Positions 15,204 through 22,872 of a DNA stretch of 28,946 bases are shown in pieces. The first letter of the stretch is position 1. Every line of letters begins with the position of its first letter. Made by a program: the position numbers and the translations under genes. The notes beneath the pieces are model-generated. The model saw only the letters and a list, made by a program, of their open reading frames with translations, made no database searches and was not told where the DNA came from. This DNA is from JBMNOI01 sp050942995 (GTDB lineage Bacteria; Chloroflexota; Anaerolineae; UBA1429), in the NCBI GenBank assembly GCA_050942995.1, contig JBMNOI010000040.1, positions 1 to 28,946 of the forward strand, given 5' to 3'.

Positions 15204-15980
15204 ATGCTGCAGATTGACTGGCCCTCCCTGGGCTGGCAGGTGTTCAACTTTGTTGCATTGTTGCTCATCCTGAACTTTTTCCTGTTCAGGCCTCTGCGCA
15301 AGAAGCTGAACGAGCGCGGAGAGATCATCGCCGAGACTCTGCAGCGAGCCCGCGATCAAGAGGCCGAAGCCGAGCAGTTGCGCTCTGAATGGGAGGAGCG
15401 CATGCGAGGAATCGAGCAGCAAGCAGAAGAGATCATTTACCAGGCCCAACAGGAGGCGCTGCAAAAAGGCGCCGCCTTACTTGAGGAAACTCGCAAGCGG
15501 CTGGACCGTCTGACGGAGGAAATGCGTTCAGACCTGCGCCGCCAGCGTGATGAGGTGATCGCCCAACACTATGACGATATCATGGATACGGTGATCGACC
15601 TCTCCGGTAATGTGATACAGTCGGTGACGACGCGGCGAACACACGATGATCTGGTGACCAACTTTGCCGCCAGTATCTTTCAGATGCCGCAAGCCGAGAT
15701 CGAGCAATATCGCCGGGCCATGGCCGGCCGCACACCGACGGCCTTTGTTGCTACCCCGGTCGCATTAACGGCCGATCAAACCAAGACACTGGCCGATACA
15801 CTCTCGTCCCTTATCGATCGTCACGTCGAGTTGCAGATGCAGATCGATCCGACGCTCATCGCCGGTATCCAGGTGCGCCTGGCCGACCGACTGATCGATA
15901 ACAGTGTGCGCCAGCAACTCAGCCGCGTGCGCGCACGCGTGTATCAGGAACTGATCAGCCGTATGGGAGCAGATGCCTGA
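15204..15980 (+). CDS. atpF: N-type ATPase subunit b with delta-like C-terminal domain
   Basis: Peripheral stator subunit of 258 aa, about 100 residues longer than a usual b subunit. One N-terminal membrane helix (about 10-28, FNFVALLLILNFFLF) is followed by a long charged coiled coil (about 30-125). The last ~75 residues (LTADQTKTLADTLSSLID through the IDPTLIAGIQVRLADRLIDN segment and a final helix) resemble the C-terminal half of the delta subunit, in which DP.L.GG..VR.GD.V.D.S is the hallmark. No separate atpH occurs in the operon, so this fusion probably takes delta's place. Its end overlaps the start of atpA by 8 nt. Confidence 0.9.
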   Translation: MLQIDWPSLGWQVFNFVALLLILNFFLFRPLRKKLNERGEIIAETLQRARDQEAEAEQLRSEWEERMRGIEQQAEEIIYQAQQEALQKGAALLEETRKRLDRLTEEMRSDLRRQRDEVIAQHYDDIMDTVIDLSGNVIQSVTTRRTHDDLVTNFAASIFQMPQAEIEQYRRAMAGRTPTAFVATPVALTADQTKTLADTLSSLIDRHVELQMQIDPTLIAGIQVRLADRLIDNSVRQQLSRVRARVYQELISRMGADA

Positions 15981-17652
15981 CATGACCGACACCAATACCC
16001 GGGAGAATCGCCCCATCGAGGGTGGCGGACAGCGTCCGTCACCCATCACCAAGACCCCAGCCGATCGGCTGCCCTTTACGCTGGCCGAGCGGGCCAGCGA
16101 TATCGACGGGTTGCCTTCGGAGCTGATGCAGCAACTCGAGTTGCGCCCATCCGAATCGTTACGCGACATTCTGAACACGATCGTGGAAAAGAGTCGCGAT
16201 ATCCGGCCGGGCCTCTCGGTTCGAGACGTGGGGACCGTACGACAGGTAGGGGACGGCGTGGCCTCTGTATGGGGCCTGCCCGACGCCACCATGGACGAGC
16301 TGCTCGAATTCTCGAACGGCACCATGGGCCTGGTGATGAACCTGGAGACCGATTGGATCGACTGCGTGCTCCTGGGTATGGATGAAGGCATTCAGGGAGG
16401 CGACATCGTATGGCCTACCGGCCGGCGCATCACGATTCCCGTGGGCGATCGTATGCTCGGTCGGGTAGTCGATCCGTTGGGCCGCCCGCTGGATGGGCGC
16501 GGTCGCATCTTTGTGGACGAGCGCCGTTTCATCGAGCGCGAGGCTCCCGGAGTCGTCGACCGGCAGGAGGTGAACGAGCCCCTGCACACCGGCATCAAGG
16601 CGATCGACGCCATCATCCCCATCGGGCGGGGACAGCGCGAGCTGATCATCGGTGATCGCCAGACGGGCAAGACCAGCATCGCCCTGGATACCATCATCAA
16701 TCAGAAGGATGAGGACGTCCTCTGTGTGTATGTGAGCATCGGACAGCGCAAGAGCGCTGCGCTGCGCACCATCCGCACGCTGGAAGAAGCCGGAGCAATG
16801 GAGCATACCGTCGTCGTCATGGCCTCCCCCGACGATCCACCCGCCCTTCTCTATCTGGCGCCCTATGCCGGATGCACCATCGCCGAGGCGTTTCTCGATC
16901 ACGGCCGTGATGTCCTCATCATCTACGATGACCTGACACGGCACGCCGATGCCTATCGTGAGCTCTCATTGCTGCTCCGCCGCCCCCCCGGCCGCGAGGC
17001 CTATCCCGGCGACATCTTTTATCTGCACTCGCGTCTGCTCGAACGCGCTTGCCGTTTGAGCGACGAACGCGGAGGCGGCAGTATCACGGCGCTGCCCATC
17101 GTCGAAACACGGCGCGGCAACATCACCGCCTACATTCCGACGAACTTGATCTCGATCACCGACGGGCAGATCTATCTGAACCCCGATTTGTTCAACCAGA
17201 ACATCAGGCCGGCCGTGGATGTCGGTCTGTCGGTCTCGCGCGTAGGTGGCGCGGCGCAGACATCCATCATGCGCAAGGTCAGCGGCCAGCTCAAGCTTAC
17301 TCTCGCCCAATACGAGGAGGTGGCCCACTTTGCCCGGTTCGGCGCCGAGATCGATCGTGCCACCCGGCAGCAGATCACCCGCGGCCTGCGTCTGCGCGAG
17401 GCACTGAAACAGCCGCCCTATTCGCCGCTCTCTCTGGCGCAACAGATTCTCATTCTGTACGCCGCCGGCCAGGGATATCTGGACGAGCTCCCCCTGGAGC
17501 AGGTGTCCATCTTTGAAGAGCAGCTATGGGCCTATGCCCAGCGCGAGTACCGCGGCATTATCCGACGCATCGAAGAGCAGCGCGAACTGGATGACGATCT
17601 GGCCCAGCAGATAGATCAGATGATCCAGGAGTTTGCGCAGAGCATGAGTTGA
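15973..17652 (+). CDS. atpA: N-type ATPase alpha subunit with N-terminal extension
   Basis: Non-catalytic nucleotide-binding subunit, 559 aa. The P-loop GDRQTGKT is at 227-234, 58 residues later than in E. coli, so the extra length is N-terminal. Residues 1-35 are Pro/Gly/charged and look disordered; 36-78 look helical; the beta-barrel starts near 84 (RDVGTVRQVGDGVASVWG). Conserved C-terminal segments follow: LLLRRPPGREAYPGDIFYLH, SLSVSRVGGAAQ-like VGLSVSRVGGAAQ, and KVSGQLKLTLAQYEEVAHFA. The alpha N-terminus normally contacts delta at the top of the head, so the extension may meet the delta-like tail of AtpF. The start is ATG 15973 overlapping atpF; ATG 15982 is an alternative. Confidence 0.94.
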   Translation: MPDMTDTNTRENRPIEGGGQRPSPITKTPADRLPFTLAERASDIDGLPSELMQQLELRPSESLRDILNTIVEKSRDIRPGLSVRDVGTVRQVGDGVASVWGLPDATMDELLEFSNGTMGLVMNLETDWIDCVLLGMDEGIQGGDIVWPTGRRITIPVGDRMLGRVVDPLGRPLDGRGRIFVDERRFIEREAPGVVDRQEVNEPLHTGIKAIDAIIPIGRGQRELIIGDRQTGKTSIALDTIINQKDEDVLCVYVSIGQRKSAALRTIRTLEEAGAMEHTVVVMASPDDPPALLYLAPYAGCTIAEAFLDHGRDVLIIYDDLTRHADAYRELSLLLRRPPGREAYPGDIFYLHSRLLERACRLSDERGGGSITALPIVETRRGNITAYIPTNLISITDGQIYLNPDLFNQNIRPAVDVGLSVSRVGGAAQTSIMRKVSGQLKLTLAQYEEVAHFARFGAEIDRATRQQITRGLRLREALKQPPYSPLSLAQQILILYAAGQGYLDELPLEQVSIFEEQLWAYAQREYRGIIRRIEEQRELDDDLAQQIDQMIQEFAQSMS

Positions 17653-17653
17653 T

Positions 17654-18559
17654 ATGGAAGACATTGAACGCATCAAAGAACGCCTGGAGAATATTCAGAG
17701 CGTAGAACCGATCATTACCTCGTTGCGCACCATTGCCGCGGGAGGCTGGCGCACGGCCCTGCGCCACCAGGAGTCGGCCACATCGTTCGCCGATAATCTG
17801 GCAGAGGTTCTGGCCGTGCTCTTGCCCCATGTGTCAGAAGAGGCGCTGGCACGCGCGCGCATCTCTCGCGATAACCGCCCGCCGCGTCGGGCGCTGATGC
17901 TGGTGATGGCTTCCGAACGGGGGCTGTGTGGCGCCTTTAACGACACGGTGCTGGAAGGCGCCGAACGTCTCATCGCCCAGCAACAGCTCCAGTCCGATGA
18001 AGTGCTGGTGGCCACCCTGGGCAAGCGCGCCGAAACCCATTTCCTGCGTCAGGGGCGAGATCTCTACATGTCTTACCCCCTGCCCATCACCCGTGTGCCC
18101 TCTCTGGGGCTGGTGCGCGAACTGGGAGAGGCTCTGGTCGATAGCCTGATGGCCGGCGAGTTTGATGCTATTTTCGCCGTCTACTCCCCTTATAAAGCGG
18201 CAACCACCGCCGAGCCCATCTCCCAGCGCTGGCTCCCCATCGACGCCTCGATGCTTCCGTCGCGCTATGAGGGCTGGACGGAACCCATCATCGAGACCGA
18301 GGTCGGTGTCCTGTTCGAACGCGCCCTGGAAGAGTGGACCTTTGCCCGGCTCTATCAGTTCGTCATCGAGTCCGCCTCCAGCGAACAGTCGGCGCGTTTT
18401 CGGGCCATGGACGCCGCCAGCAGCAACCTGAGCCGCATCATCGAGGAACTGACCCTCACCTACCACACCGCGCGTCAGCACGCCATCACCATGGAGATGC
18501 TGGATCTGGTGGCCGGATCGGGCATCCTGCGAGGCCCCGCCAGCCGTCGCGGTCACTGA
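17654..18559 (+). CDS. atpG: N-type ATPase gamma subunit
   Basis: Central shaft of the rotary ATPase, 301 aa. The N-terminal helix (MEDIERIKERLENIQSVEPI) and C-terminal helix (SEQSARFRAMDAASSNLSRI and ELTLTYHTARQHAITMEMLD) form the coiled coil; the middle Rossmann-like domain has ASERGLCGAFNDTV. The helices are those of gamma, though the usual N-terminal KRRI.S...T..IT is replaced by IKERLENIQSVEPIITSLRT, as in N-type enzymes. It starts one nucleotide after the atpA stop and is the last gene before a strong terminator. Confidence 0.94.
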   Translation: MEDIERIKERLENIQSVEPIITSLRTIAAGGWRTALRHQESATSFADNLAEVLAVLLPHVSEEALARARISRDNRPPRRALMLVMASERGLCGAFNDTVLEGAERLIAQQQLQSDEVLVATLGKRAETHFLRQGRDLYMSYPLPITRVPSLGLVRELGEALVDSLMAGEFDAIFAVYSPYKAATTAEPISQRWLPIDASMLPSRYEGWTEPIIETEVGVLFERALEEWTFARLYQFVIESASSEQSARFRAMDAASSNLSRIIEELTLTYHTARQHAITMEMLDLVAGSGILRGPASRRGH

Positions 18560-18570
18560 TCGCTCCTTCC

Positions 18571-18619
18571 GTCGATCCGGCCCGCCGTATCGGTGCGGGC
18601 GGGATCGACGTCGCTTTTT
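18571..18619 (+). terminator. Terminator of the atp operon
   Basis: A 15-position stem (18571-18585 with 18595-18609) with one G-G mismatch and a 9-nt loop, followed after 5 nt by TTTTT (18615-18619). Confidence 0.85.
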
Positions 18620-18686
18620 CTCCTCAGAATCTCGTCATCCCCCCTCCTCGGCGCACATGCCCGTACAGGCTCTTGCCGAATCGCCG

Positions 18687-18715
18687 TTGACGCCGCAGAG
18701 GCCGCATCCTATACT
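18687..18715 (+). promoter_or_regulatory. Strong sigma70 promoter for the TIM-barrel gene
   Basis: TTGACG (18687-18692) and TATACT (18710-18715) with a 17-bp spacer, 53 nt before the ATG at 18769. Confidence 0.8.
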
Positions 18716-18768
18716 GCAGGCACGGACAGGGCGTTTACGATACTGGCCCCAACATGAAGGAGGTTGCC

Positions 18769-19683
18769 ATGAAGATCGGATTCGTCAGCGCCATTTTGCC
18801 CGACCGCTCATTGGAAGAGGTGCTTGCCTTTGCCGCGCAAGAGGGTTTTCAGACCGTCGAGCTGATGTGCTGGCCCGTGGGCCAGGCTGAGCGACGCTAC
18901 GCCGGAGTGACCCATATCGATGTGACCGGGTTCGATGCCGCCCGGGCCCGTCAGGTGCACGGCCTTTTAGAGCGCTACGGCGTCACCATCTCGGGACTGG
19001 GTTACTACCCCAACCCGCTGGTGGCCGACCTCGACGAGCGTCGCCGCTACACCGATCACCTTCGCAAGGTGATGGACGCCGCCGCTCTGCTGGGCGTAAA
19101 GGTGGTCAACACCTTTATCGGTCGCGACCACACCCGCCCCATCGAGGCACAGTGGGATGTCTTCATGGAGGTATGGGAGCCTCTGATCGATTATGCCCGG
19201 CAACGCGACCTTCAGGTGGGCATCGAGAACTGTCCCATGCTCTTTACCCTGGACGAGTGGCCCGGCGGCACGAATCTGGCCGTATCGCCCGCCGTGTGGC
19301 GCAAAATGTTCGAGTTGATCCCCTATCCCGGATTCGGCCTGAACTATGATCCCTCGCACATGATCATCCAGCACATGGACGAGATCGCCCCCATCTATGA
19401 CTTTGCCGATCGCCTGGTCCATATCCATGCCAAAGATCAGATGATCGATCTGCGCAAGCGCAACGATGTGGGCGTGTGGGGTCTGGGCTGGTATATCCCC
19501 AAGCTACCCGGCCTGGGCGATGTGCGCTGGGATCGCTTTTTCGCCGCCCTCACCGAGGTGCGCTATAACGGGGCGGTATGTATCGAGGTAGAGGATCGTG
19601 CGTACGAAGACTCGCTGGAATCGCGTCACCGCGCCCTGATCCAGAGCAAACGCTATCTGGATCAGTTTCAGGCCTGGGCCTGA
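18769..19683 (+). CDS. Sugar phosphate isomerase/epimerase-like TIM-barrel protein
   Basis: A 304-aa member of the xylose-isomerase-like AP-endonuclease-2 superfamily (COG1082), metal-dependent sugar or inositol isomerases and epimerases. Candidate metal ligands in the usual places are E153 (VGIENCP), D194 and H197 (NYDPSHM), H220 (VHIHAKD) and E273 (CIEVED). The N-terminus MKIGFVSAILPD is the first barrel strand. The ATG at 18769 is chosen because AAGGAGG (18757-18763) is 5 nt upstream; an earlier ATG at 18754 overlaps that site. Substrate is unknown. It could be cotranscribed with the PLP enzyme 125 nt downstream, though a hairpin lies between. Confidence 0.85.
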   Translation: MKIGFVSAILPDRSLEEVLAFAAQEGFQTVELMCWPVGQAERRYAGVTHIDVTGFDAARARQVHGLLERYGVTISGLGYYPNPLVADLDERRRYTDHLRKVMDAAALLGVKVVNTFIGRDHTRPIEAQWDVFMEVWEPLIDYARQRDLQVGIENCPMLFTLDEWPGGTNLAVSPAVWRKMFELIPYPGFGLNYDPSHMIIQHMDEIAPIYDFADRLVHIHAKDQMIDLRKRNDVGVWGLGWYIPKLPGLGDVRWDRFFAALTEVRYNGAVCIEVEDRAYEDSLESRHRALIQSKRYLDQFQAWA

Positions 19684-19750
19684 ACAAATATCGACCGCCC
19701 CAAGCTCGCAAGTACCCGGGCGTCGAGGGGGGAATCCGAATATCACACAA

Positions 19751-19773
19751 GCGGCCGCCGATAAGGCGGCCGC
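19751..19773 (+). repeat. GC-rich hairpin between TIM-barrel and PLP genes
   Basis: GCGGCCGCC (19751-19759) pairs with GGCGGCCGC (19765-19773), loop GATAA. No T-run follows; it could stabilise or attenuate the transcript. Confidence 0.6.
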
Positions 19774-19808
19774 CCGTCACCATGCAGCAGGCACCCGGAG
19801 GAAGCGCC

Positions 19809-21008
19809 ATGAGCGACCGTCGCAGCATCTTTACTCGCGCCGTTCACGCCGGCGAGCGAGCCCCTTGCCCCGATTTCCGCCCCGTCTCAACGCCCATCTA
19901 TCACTCGGTGGGATACGTCTATGACAGCATGGGCGATGTGGACGACATATTCGCCGGTACGCGAGAGGGTTATGTCTACCAGCGCTACGGGAGCCCGACT
20001 GTAACGGCCTTTGAACGCGCCATCGCCGACCTGGAAGAGGCCGATGACGCCGTATCATACGGATCGGGTATGGCCGCAATACATGCCGCGATTCTGGGCG
20101 CCGGAGCCAGGGCGGGCCACACACTGATCTCGGCCGCCGATGTATACGGCGCCACCTATGCGCTGCAAGACGAGCTGCTATCGGGGATGGGGATCCGCAC
20201 CCGCTTTGTGGACATTACCGACCTGGCGGCGGTCGCCCGCGCCGTACAGGAGGAGCGCCCCGTCGCCCTGATCTGTGAGGCCACCTCCAATCCGCTGGTC
20301 AGGGTGGCCGATCTGCCCGCTCTGGCCGACATCGCCCATGACGCCGGAGCCGCCCTGATCGTAGACACCACCTTTGCCACGCCCTATCTCCTGCGTCCCC
20401 TCTCCTGCGGCGCCGACTATGCCGTCCATTCAGCCACCAAGTACCTTTCAGGCCACGGCGACGTAATGGCCGGTGTAGTGGCCTGCTCGGCCGAGCGCGC
20501 CCGGGATCTGCGCCTGCACCAGAGGTTGCTGGGCGCCAATCTCGGCCCACAGGAGGCATGGCTGGCTCTGCGCGGCCTCAAAACATTCCCGCTACGCATG
20601 CGCCAGCAGTGCGATAACGCCATGATCGTCGCCCGGCGACTGGAAGAACATCCCCGCATAGAGCGGGTGAATTATCCCGGGCTGGAGACCCACCCCCAGC
20701 ATGCCCTCGCCGAGCGTCTTTTTCAGGGGCGCGGCTATGGCGCCATGATGAGCTTTGCCCTGCGAGATGCCGGCCGGGACGACGTATTCCGCTTTATGGA
20801 GAGGCTGCGCATGGTACAGCCCGCCACCACACTGGGCGACGTCTACAGTCTGGTGCTCTATCCTGCACAGTCCTCACATCGCGCGGTGCCGCCCCAGGTG
20901 CGTGAAGCGCTGGGCATCGGCGCCGGGCTGGTGCGGCTGAGCGTCGGGATCGAGGAGGCCGGTGACATCGTTGCCGATCTGCTCCAGGCGCTGGAGGCCC
21001 TCTCCTGA
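19809..21008 (+). CDS. Cys/Met-metabolism PLP-dependent enzyme (cystathionine gamma-synthase/lyase type)
   Basis: A 399-aa fold-type I PLP enzyme of the trans-sulfuration family. PLP is held by K211 in HSATKYLSGHGD; D186 (VDTTFATP) contacts the pyridine ring; Y60 (YQRYGSPT) and Y113 (DVYGATYAL) are the cofactor and substrate tyrosines; SYGSGMAA (83-90) binds phosphate. The active-site Cys of methionine gamma-lyases (YGCT) is Ala here (YGAT), so a cystathionine gamma-synthase/lyase or O-acetylhomoserine sulfhydrylase-like role is more likely. The ATG at 19809 follows GGAGGA; the frame is open further upstream, into the preceding gene, but that part is not family-like. The exact reaction cannot be fixed from sequence. 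Confidence 0.9.
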   Translation: MSDRRSIFTRAVHAGERAPCPDFRPVSTPIYHSVGYVYDSMGDVDDIFAGTREGYVYQRYGSPTVTAFERAIADLEEADDAVSYGSGMAAIHAAILGAGARAGHTLISAADVYGATYALQDELLSGMGIRTRFVDITDLAAVARAVQEERPVALICEATSNPLVRVADLPALADIAHDAGAALIVDTTFATPYLLRPLSCGADYAVHSATKYLSGHGDVMAGVVACSAERARDLRLHQRLLGANLGPQEAWLALRGLKTFPLRMRQQCDNAMIVARRLEEHPRIERVNYPGLETHPQHALAERLFQGRGYGAMMSFALRDAGRDDVFRFMERLRMVQPATTLGDVYSLVLYPAQSSHRAVPPQVREALGIGAGLVRLSVGIEEAGDIVADLLQALEALS

Positions 21009-21020
21009 GTCGGACACAAA

Positions 21021-21060
21021 CCGTTTCCGCGCCGAGCTCACGATCTCTCGACGCGGAAAC
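21021..21060 (+). terminator. Terminator-like inverted repeat
   Basis: CGTTTCCGCG (21021-21030) and CGCGGAAACG (21051-21060) are perfect arms around a 20-nt loop, followed by TGTCTTTC. It lies 12 nt after the PLP gene. Confidence 0.6.
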
Positions 21061-21085
21061 GTGTCTTTCGCCGCCGTCCTCGTGA

Positions 21086-21115
21086 TTGCTCCGCCCCCCG
21101 ATCCGGGGTTATAAT
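21086..21115 (+). promoter_or_regulatory. Possible sigma70 promoter for the hydrolase/SDR pair
   Basis: TTGCTC (21086-21091) and a consensus TATAAT (21110-21115), spacer 18 bp, 38 nt before the GTG start. Confidence 0.7.
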
Positions 21116-21153
21116 GGATATGATTTGTATCGTCAGACAGGAGGTTTTGCCAC

Positions 21154-21975
21154 GTGAATCGTCGGCACAGAGGGATGGTCGCGCTGGCCGCCGTGCCGTT
21201 GATCGGCATCGCCGCGCCACGTTACCTGTGGTTTCGACGTGGCCGATTGCCCTCTGAATGCCGCCAGAACACCATCACATCGAAGGGTGGTATTCCCCTC
21301 TCAACGACCTGCATCGCTCGAGGGCGCCCGCATGCCATCATCGTCGCCCACGGGTTCCTCAAGTGTACACGCACACCGGGCATCCTCTGGATGATGCAGC
21401 AGTTGGCCGATCGATTCGACGTTCACGCGCTGGACTTTGCCGGACATGGAGAAAGCGGCGGCGCCTCGGCCATGGATTTCGCCGCAGCAGGGCAGGATCT
21501 GGCCTGTCTGGTGGAGCATGTGCGCCGTCAGGGCTACCGTCGCGTGGCCGTGGTCGGGTATTCGATGGGAGCCGCTGCGGCCATGTACGCCGCCGCCCAT
21601 GGTGTGCCGCTCGACGCCGTGGTCAGCGTCTGCGGCCCGGTGCGCCCGCCCGAATCTCTGGGCCAGAGGCCCCGTTCGACCGCCCTCTGGCGCTGGTGGG
21701 CGGCGCTCATGGGGACGCGACTGGACGAAACATTACGTCCCGGTCCGTGGCCCCTTGAATATGTGGATCGTGTGGCGCCCACACCCCTTCTCATCGTACA
21801 TCACGAGATGGACACCCTCATCCGGCGCACCGATTCCGAGGCCCTCTATGCAAAGGCGCGTCCGCCCAAAGATTATCTCTCCGTCCCGGGAGCGCTGCAT
21901 GCCATCCCGCCGGCCTCGGGCGATGCCGTCATCGCCTGGTTGGAACAGCGCCTGGCGCATACGGATCCGCTATAA
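21154..21975 (+). CDS. Alpha/beta hydrolase with N-terminal membrane anchor
   Basis: A 273-aa serine hydrolase of the alpha/beta fold. The nucleophile is S137 in GYSMGA (135-140), with candidate triad partners D220 (HHEMDTLI) and H249 (GALHAIPP); AHGF (65-68) supplies the oxyanion hole. Residues 1-27 (basic start, then hydrophobic MVALAAVPLIGIAAP) look like a signal anchor, placing the enzyme at or outside the membrane. Substrate is unknown. The start is GTG with AGGAGG (21139-21144) 9 nt upstream. The SDR gene follows after 30 nt, so they are likely cotranscribed. Confidence 0.85.
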   Translation: MNRRHRGMVALAAVPLIGIAAPRYLWFRRGRLPSECRQNTITSKGGIPLSTTCIARGRPHAIIVAHGFLKCTRTPGILWMMQQLADRFDVHALDFAGHGESGGASAMDFAAAGQDLACLVEHVRRQGYRRVAVVGYSMGAAAAMYAAAHGVPLDAVVSVCGPVRPPESLGQRPRSTALWRWWAALMGTRLDETLRPGPWPLEYVDRVAPTPLLIVHHEMDTLIRRTDSEALYAKARPPKDYLSVPGALHAIPPASGDAVIAWLEQRLAHTDPL

Positions 21976-22005
21976 GAGAATGATCGAAACAGGAGGTCGA
22001 TCCAT

Positions 22006-22719
22006 ATGTCGATAGAGGACAAGGTCATATTGATCACGGGTGCCACAGGCTGGCTGGGCCGTGAGGTCGCCCCGGCAATCGCCCGCACCGGAGCACGGCT
22101 GGCGATCACCGGGCGCAACCAAAAGACGCTGCAAGAGGTCGCCGACTCGGTGAACGCCCCGGATGAGCGGCTGCTCGTTCATCCGGCCAACCTGGCCGAC
22201 CCCGCCGAGGTGCAAACGCTGATGGACGCCATCACCGCGCGCTGGGAGGGCGTCGACATTCTGCTCAACCTCGCCGGAGGATGGGCCGGGGGCAAGCGCG
22301 TCGCCGAGACGTCCGAGGACGAATGGACCAACATGCTGGATCGAAATCTGCGCACGGCCTTTCTCATCAATCGCGCCGTGTTGCCCTATATGGTCGAAAA
22401 AGGATGGGGGCGCATCGTCAACATGGGCTCCCGCGCCGTAGAAAATCCCGGCCCGCGGCAGGTCGCCTACAATGTAGCCAAAGCGGGCGTCGTCGCGCTG
22501 ACCCGCTCGATCGCCGCAGAGTATCGCCGCAACGGCGTGGCCGCCAACGCCATCCTGCCGGCCGTTATCGATACTCCGCCCAACCGGGAGGGCAGGCCCG
22601 ACGCCGACTATTCCCAGTGGGTGCCGCCCGGCGACCTGACCGCCCTGCTCCTCTTCCTCTGCAGTGAGAAGGCGGGCAGCCTCAACGGCGCCTCTATTGC
22701 GGTACACGGGCAGCTATAG
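22006..22719 (+). CDS. Short-chain dehydrogenase/reductase
   Basis: A 237-aa classical SDR, an NAD(P)-dependent oxidoreductase. The nucleotide-binding motif is TGATGWLG (11-18), the structural LNLAGG is at 87-92, and the catalytic set is N114, S142 (NMGSRAVENP), Y155 and K159 (YNVAKAG). RLAITGRN (31-38) after the second strand places Arg where NADP-preferring members often have it. AGGAGG (21991-21996) is 9 nt before the ATG. It follows the alpha/beta hydrolase in one probable operon; substrate is unknown. Confidence 0.9.
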   Translation: MSIEDKVILITGATGWLGREVAPAIARTGARLAITGRNQKTLQEVADSVNAPDERLLVHPANLADPAEVQTLMDAITARWEGVDILLNLAGGWAGGKRVAETSEDEWTNMLDRNLRTAFLINRAVLPYMVEKGWGRIVNMGSRAVENPGPRQVAYNVAKAGVVALTRSIAAEYRRNGVAANAILPAVIDTPPNREGRPDADYSQWVPPGDLTALLLFLCSEKAGSLNGASIAVHGQL

Positions 22720-22737
22720 CGGCGACATGGATGAAAG

Positions 22738-22762
22738 AGAGCGGGGATGATATCCCCGCTCT
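22738..22762. terminator. Hairpin between convergent genes
   Basis: AGAGCGGGGAT (22738-22748) pairs perfectly with ATCCCCGCTCT (22752-22762), loop GAT. There is no T-run. It lies between the SDR gene (+) and the HD-nuclease gene (-). Confidence 0.6.
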
Positions 22763-22872
22763 GTTCAGGATCGTGTTCGGATTCGTCGCCCGCGTTCGTT
22801 CGTACCTTAAATCCTCGCCGGGACGGGGCCGAAGGACGAGCGCGCACAACGCACGCTTCAAACACACGCCGC

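Noticed and set aside
12101..18559. Housekeeping F-type ATPase operon
   Set aside because: The gene order (beta and epsilon first, gamma last), the AtpR-like gene, the double-carboxylate c subunit and the lack of a separate delta gene fit the N-type operon instead.
19578..19808. Upstream extension of the PLP enzyme gene
   Set aside because: The extra 77 codons overlap the preceding gene and a hairpin; GGAGGA before the ATG at 19809 and the family-like N-terminus there decide the start.
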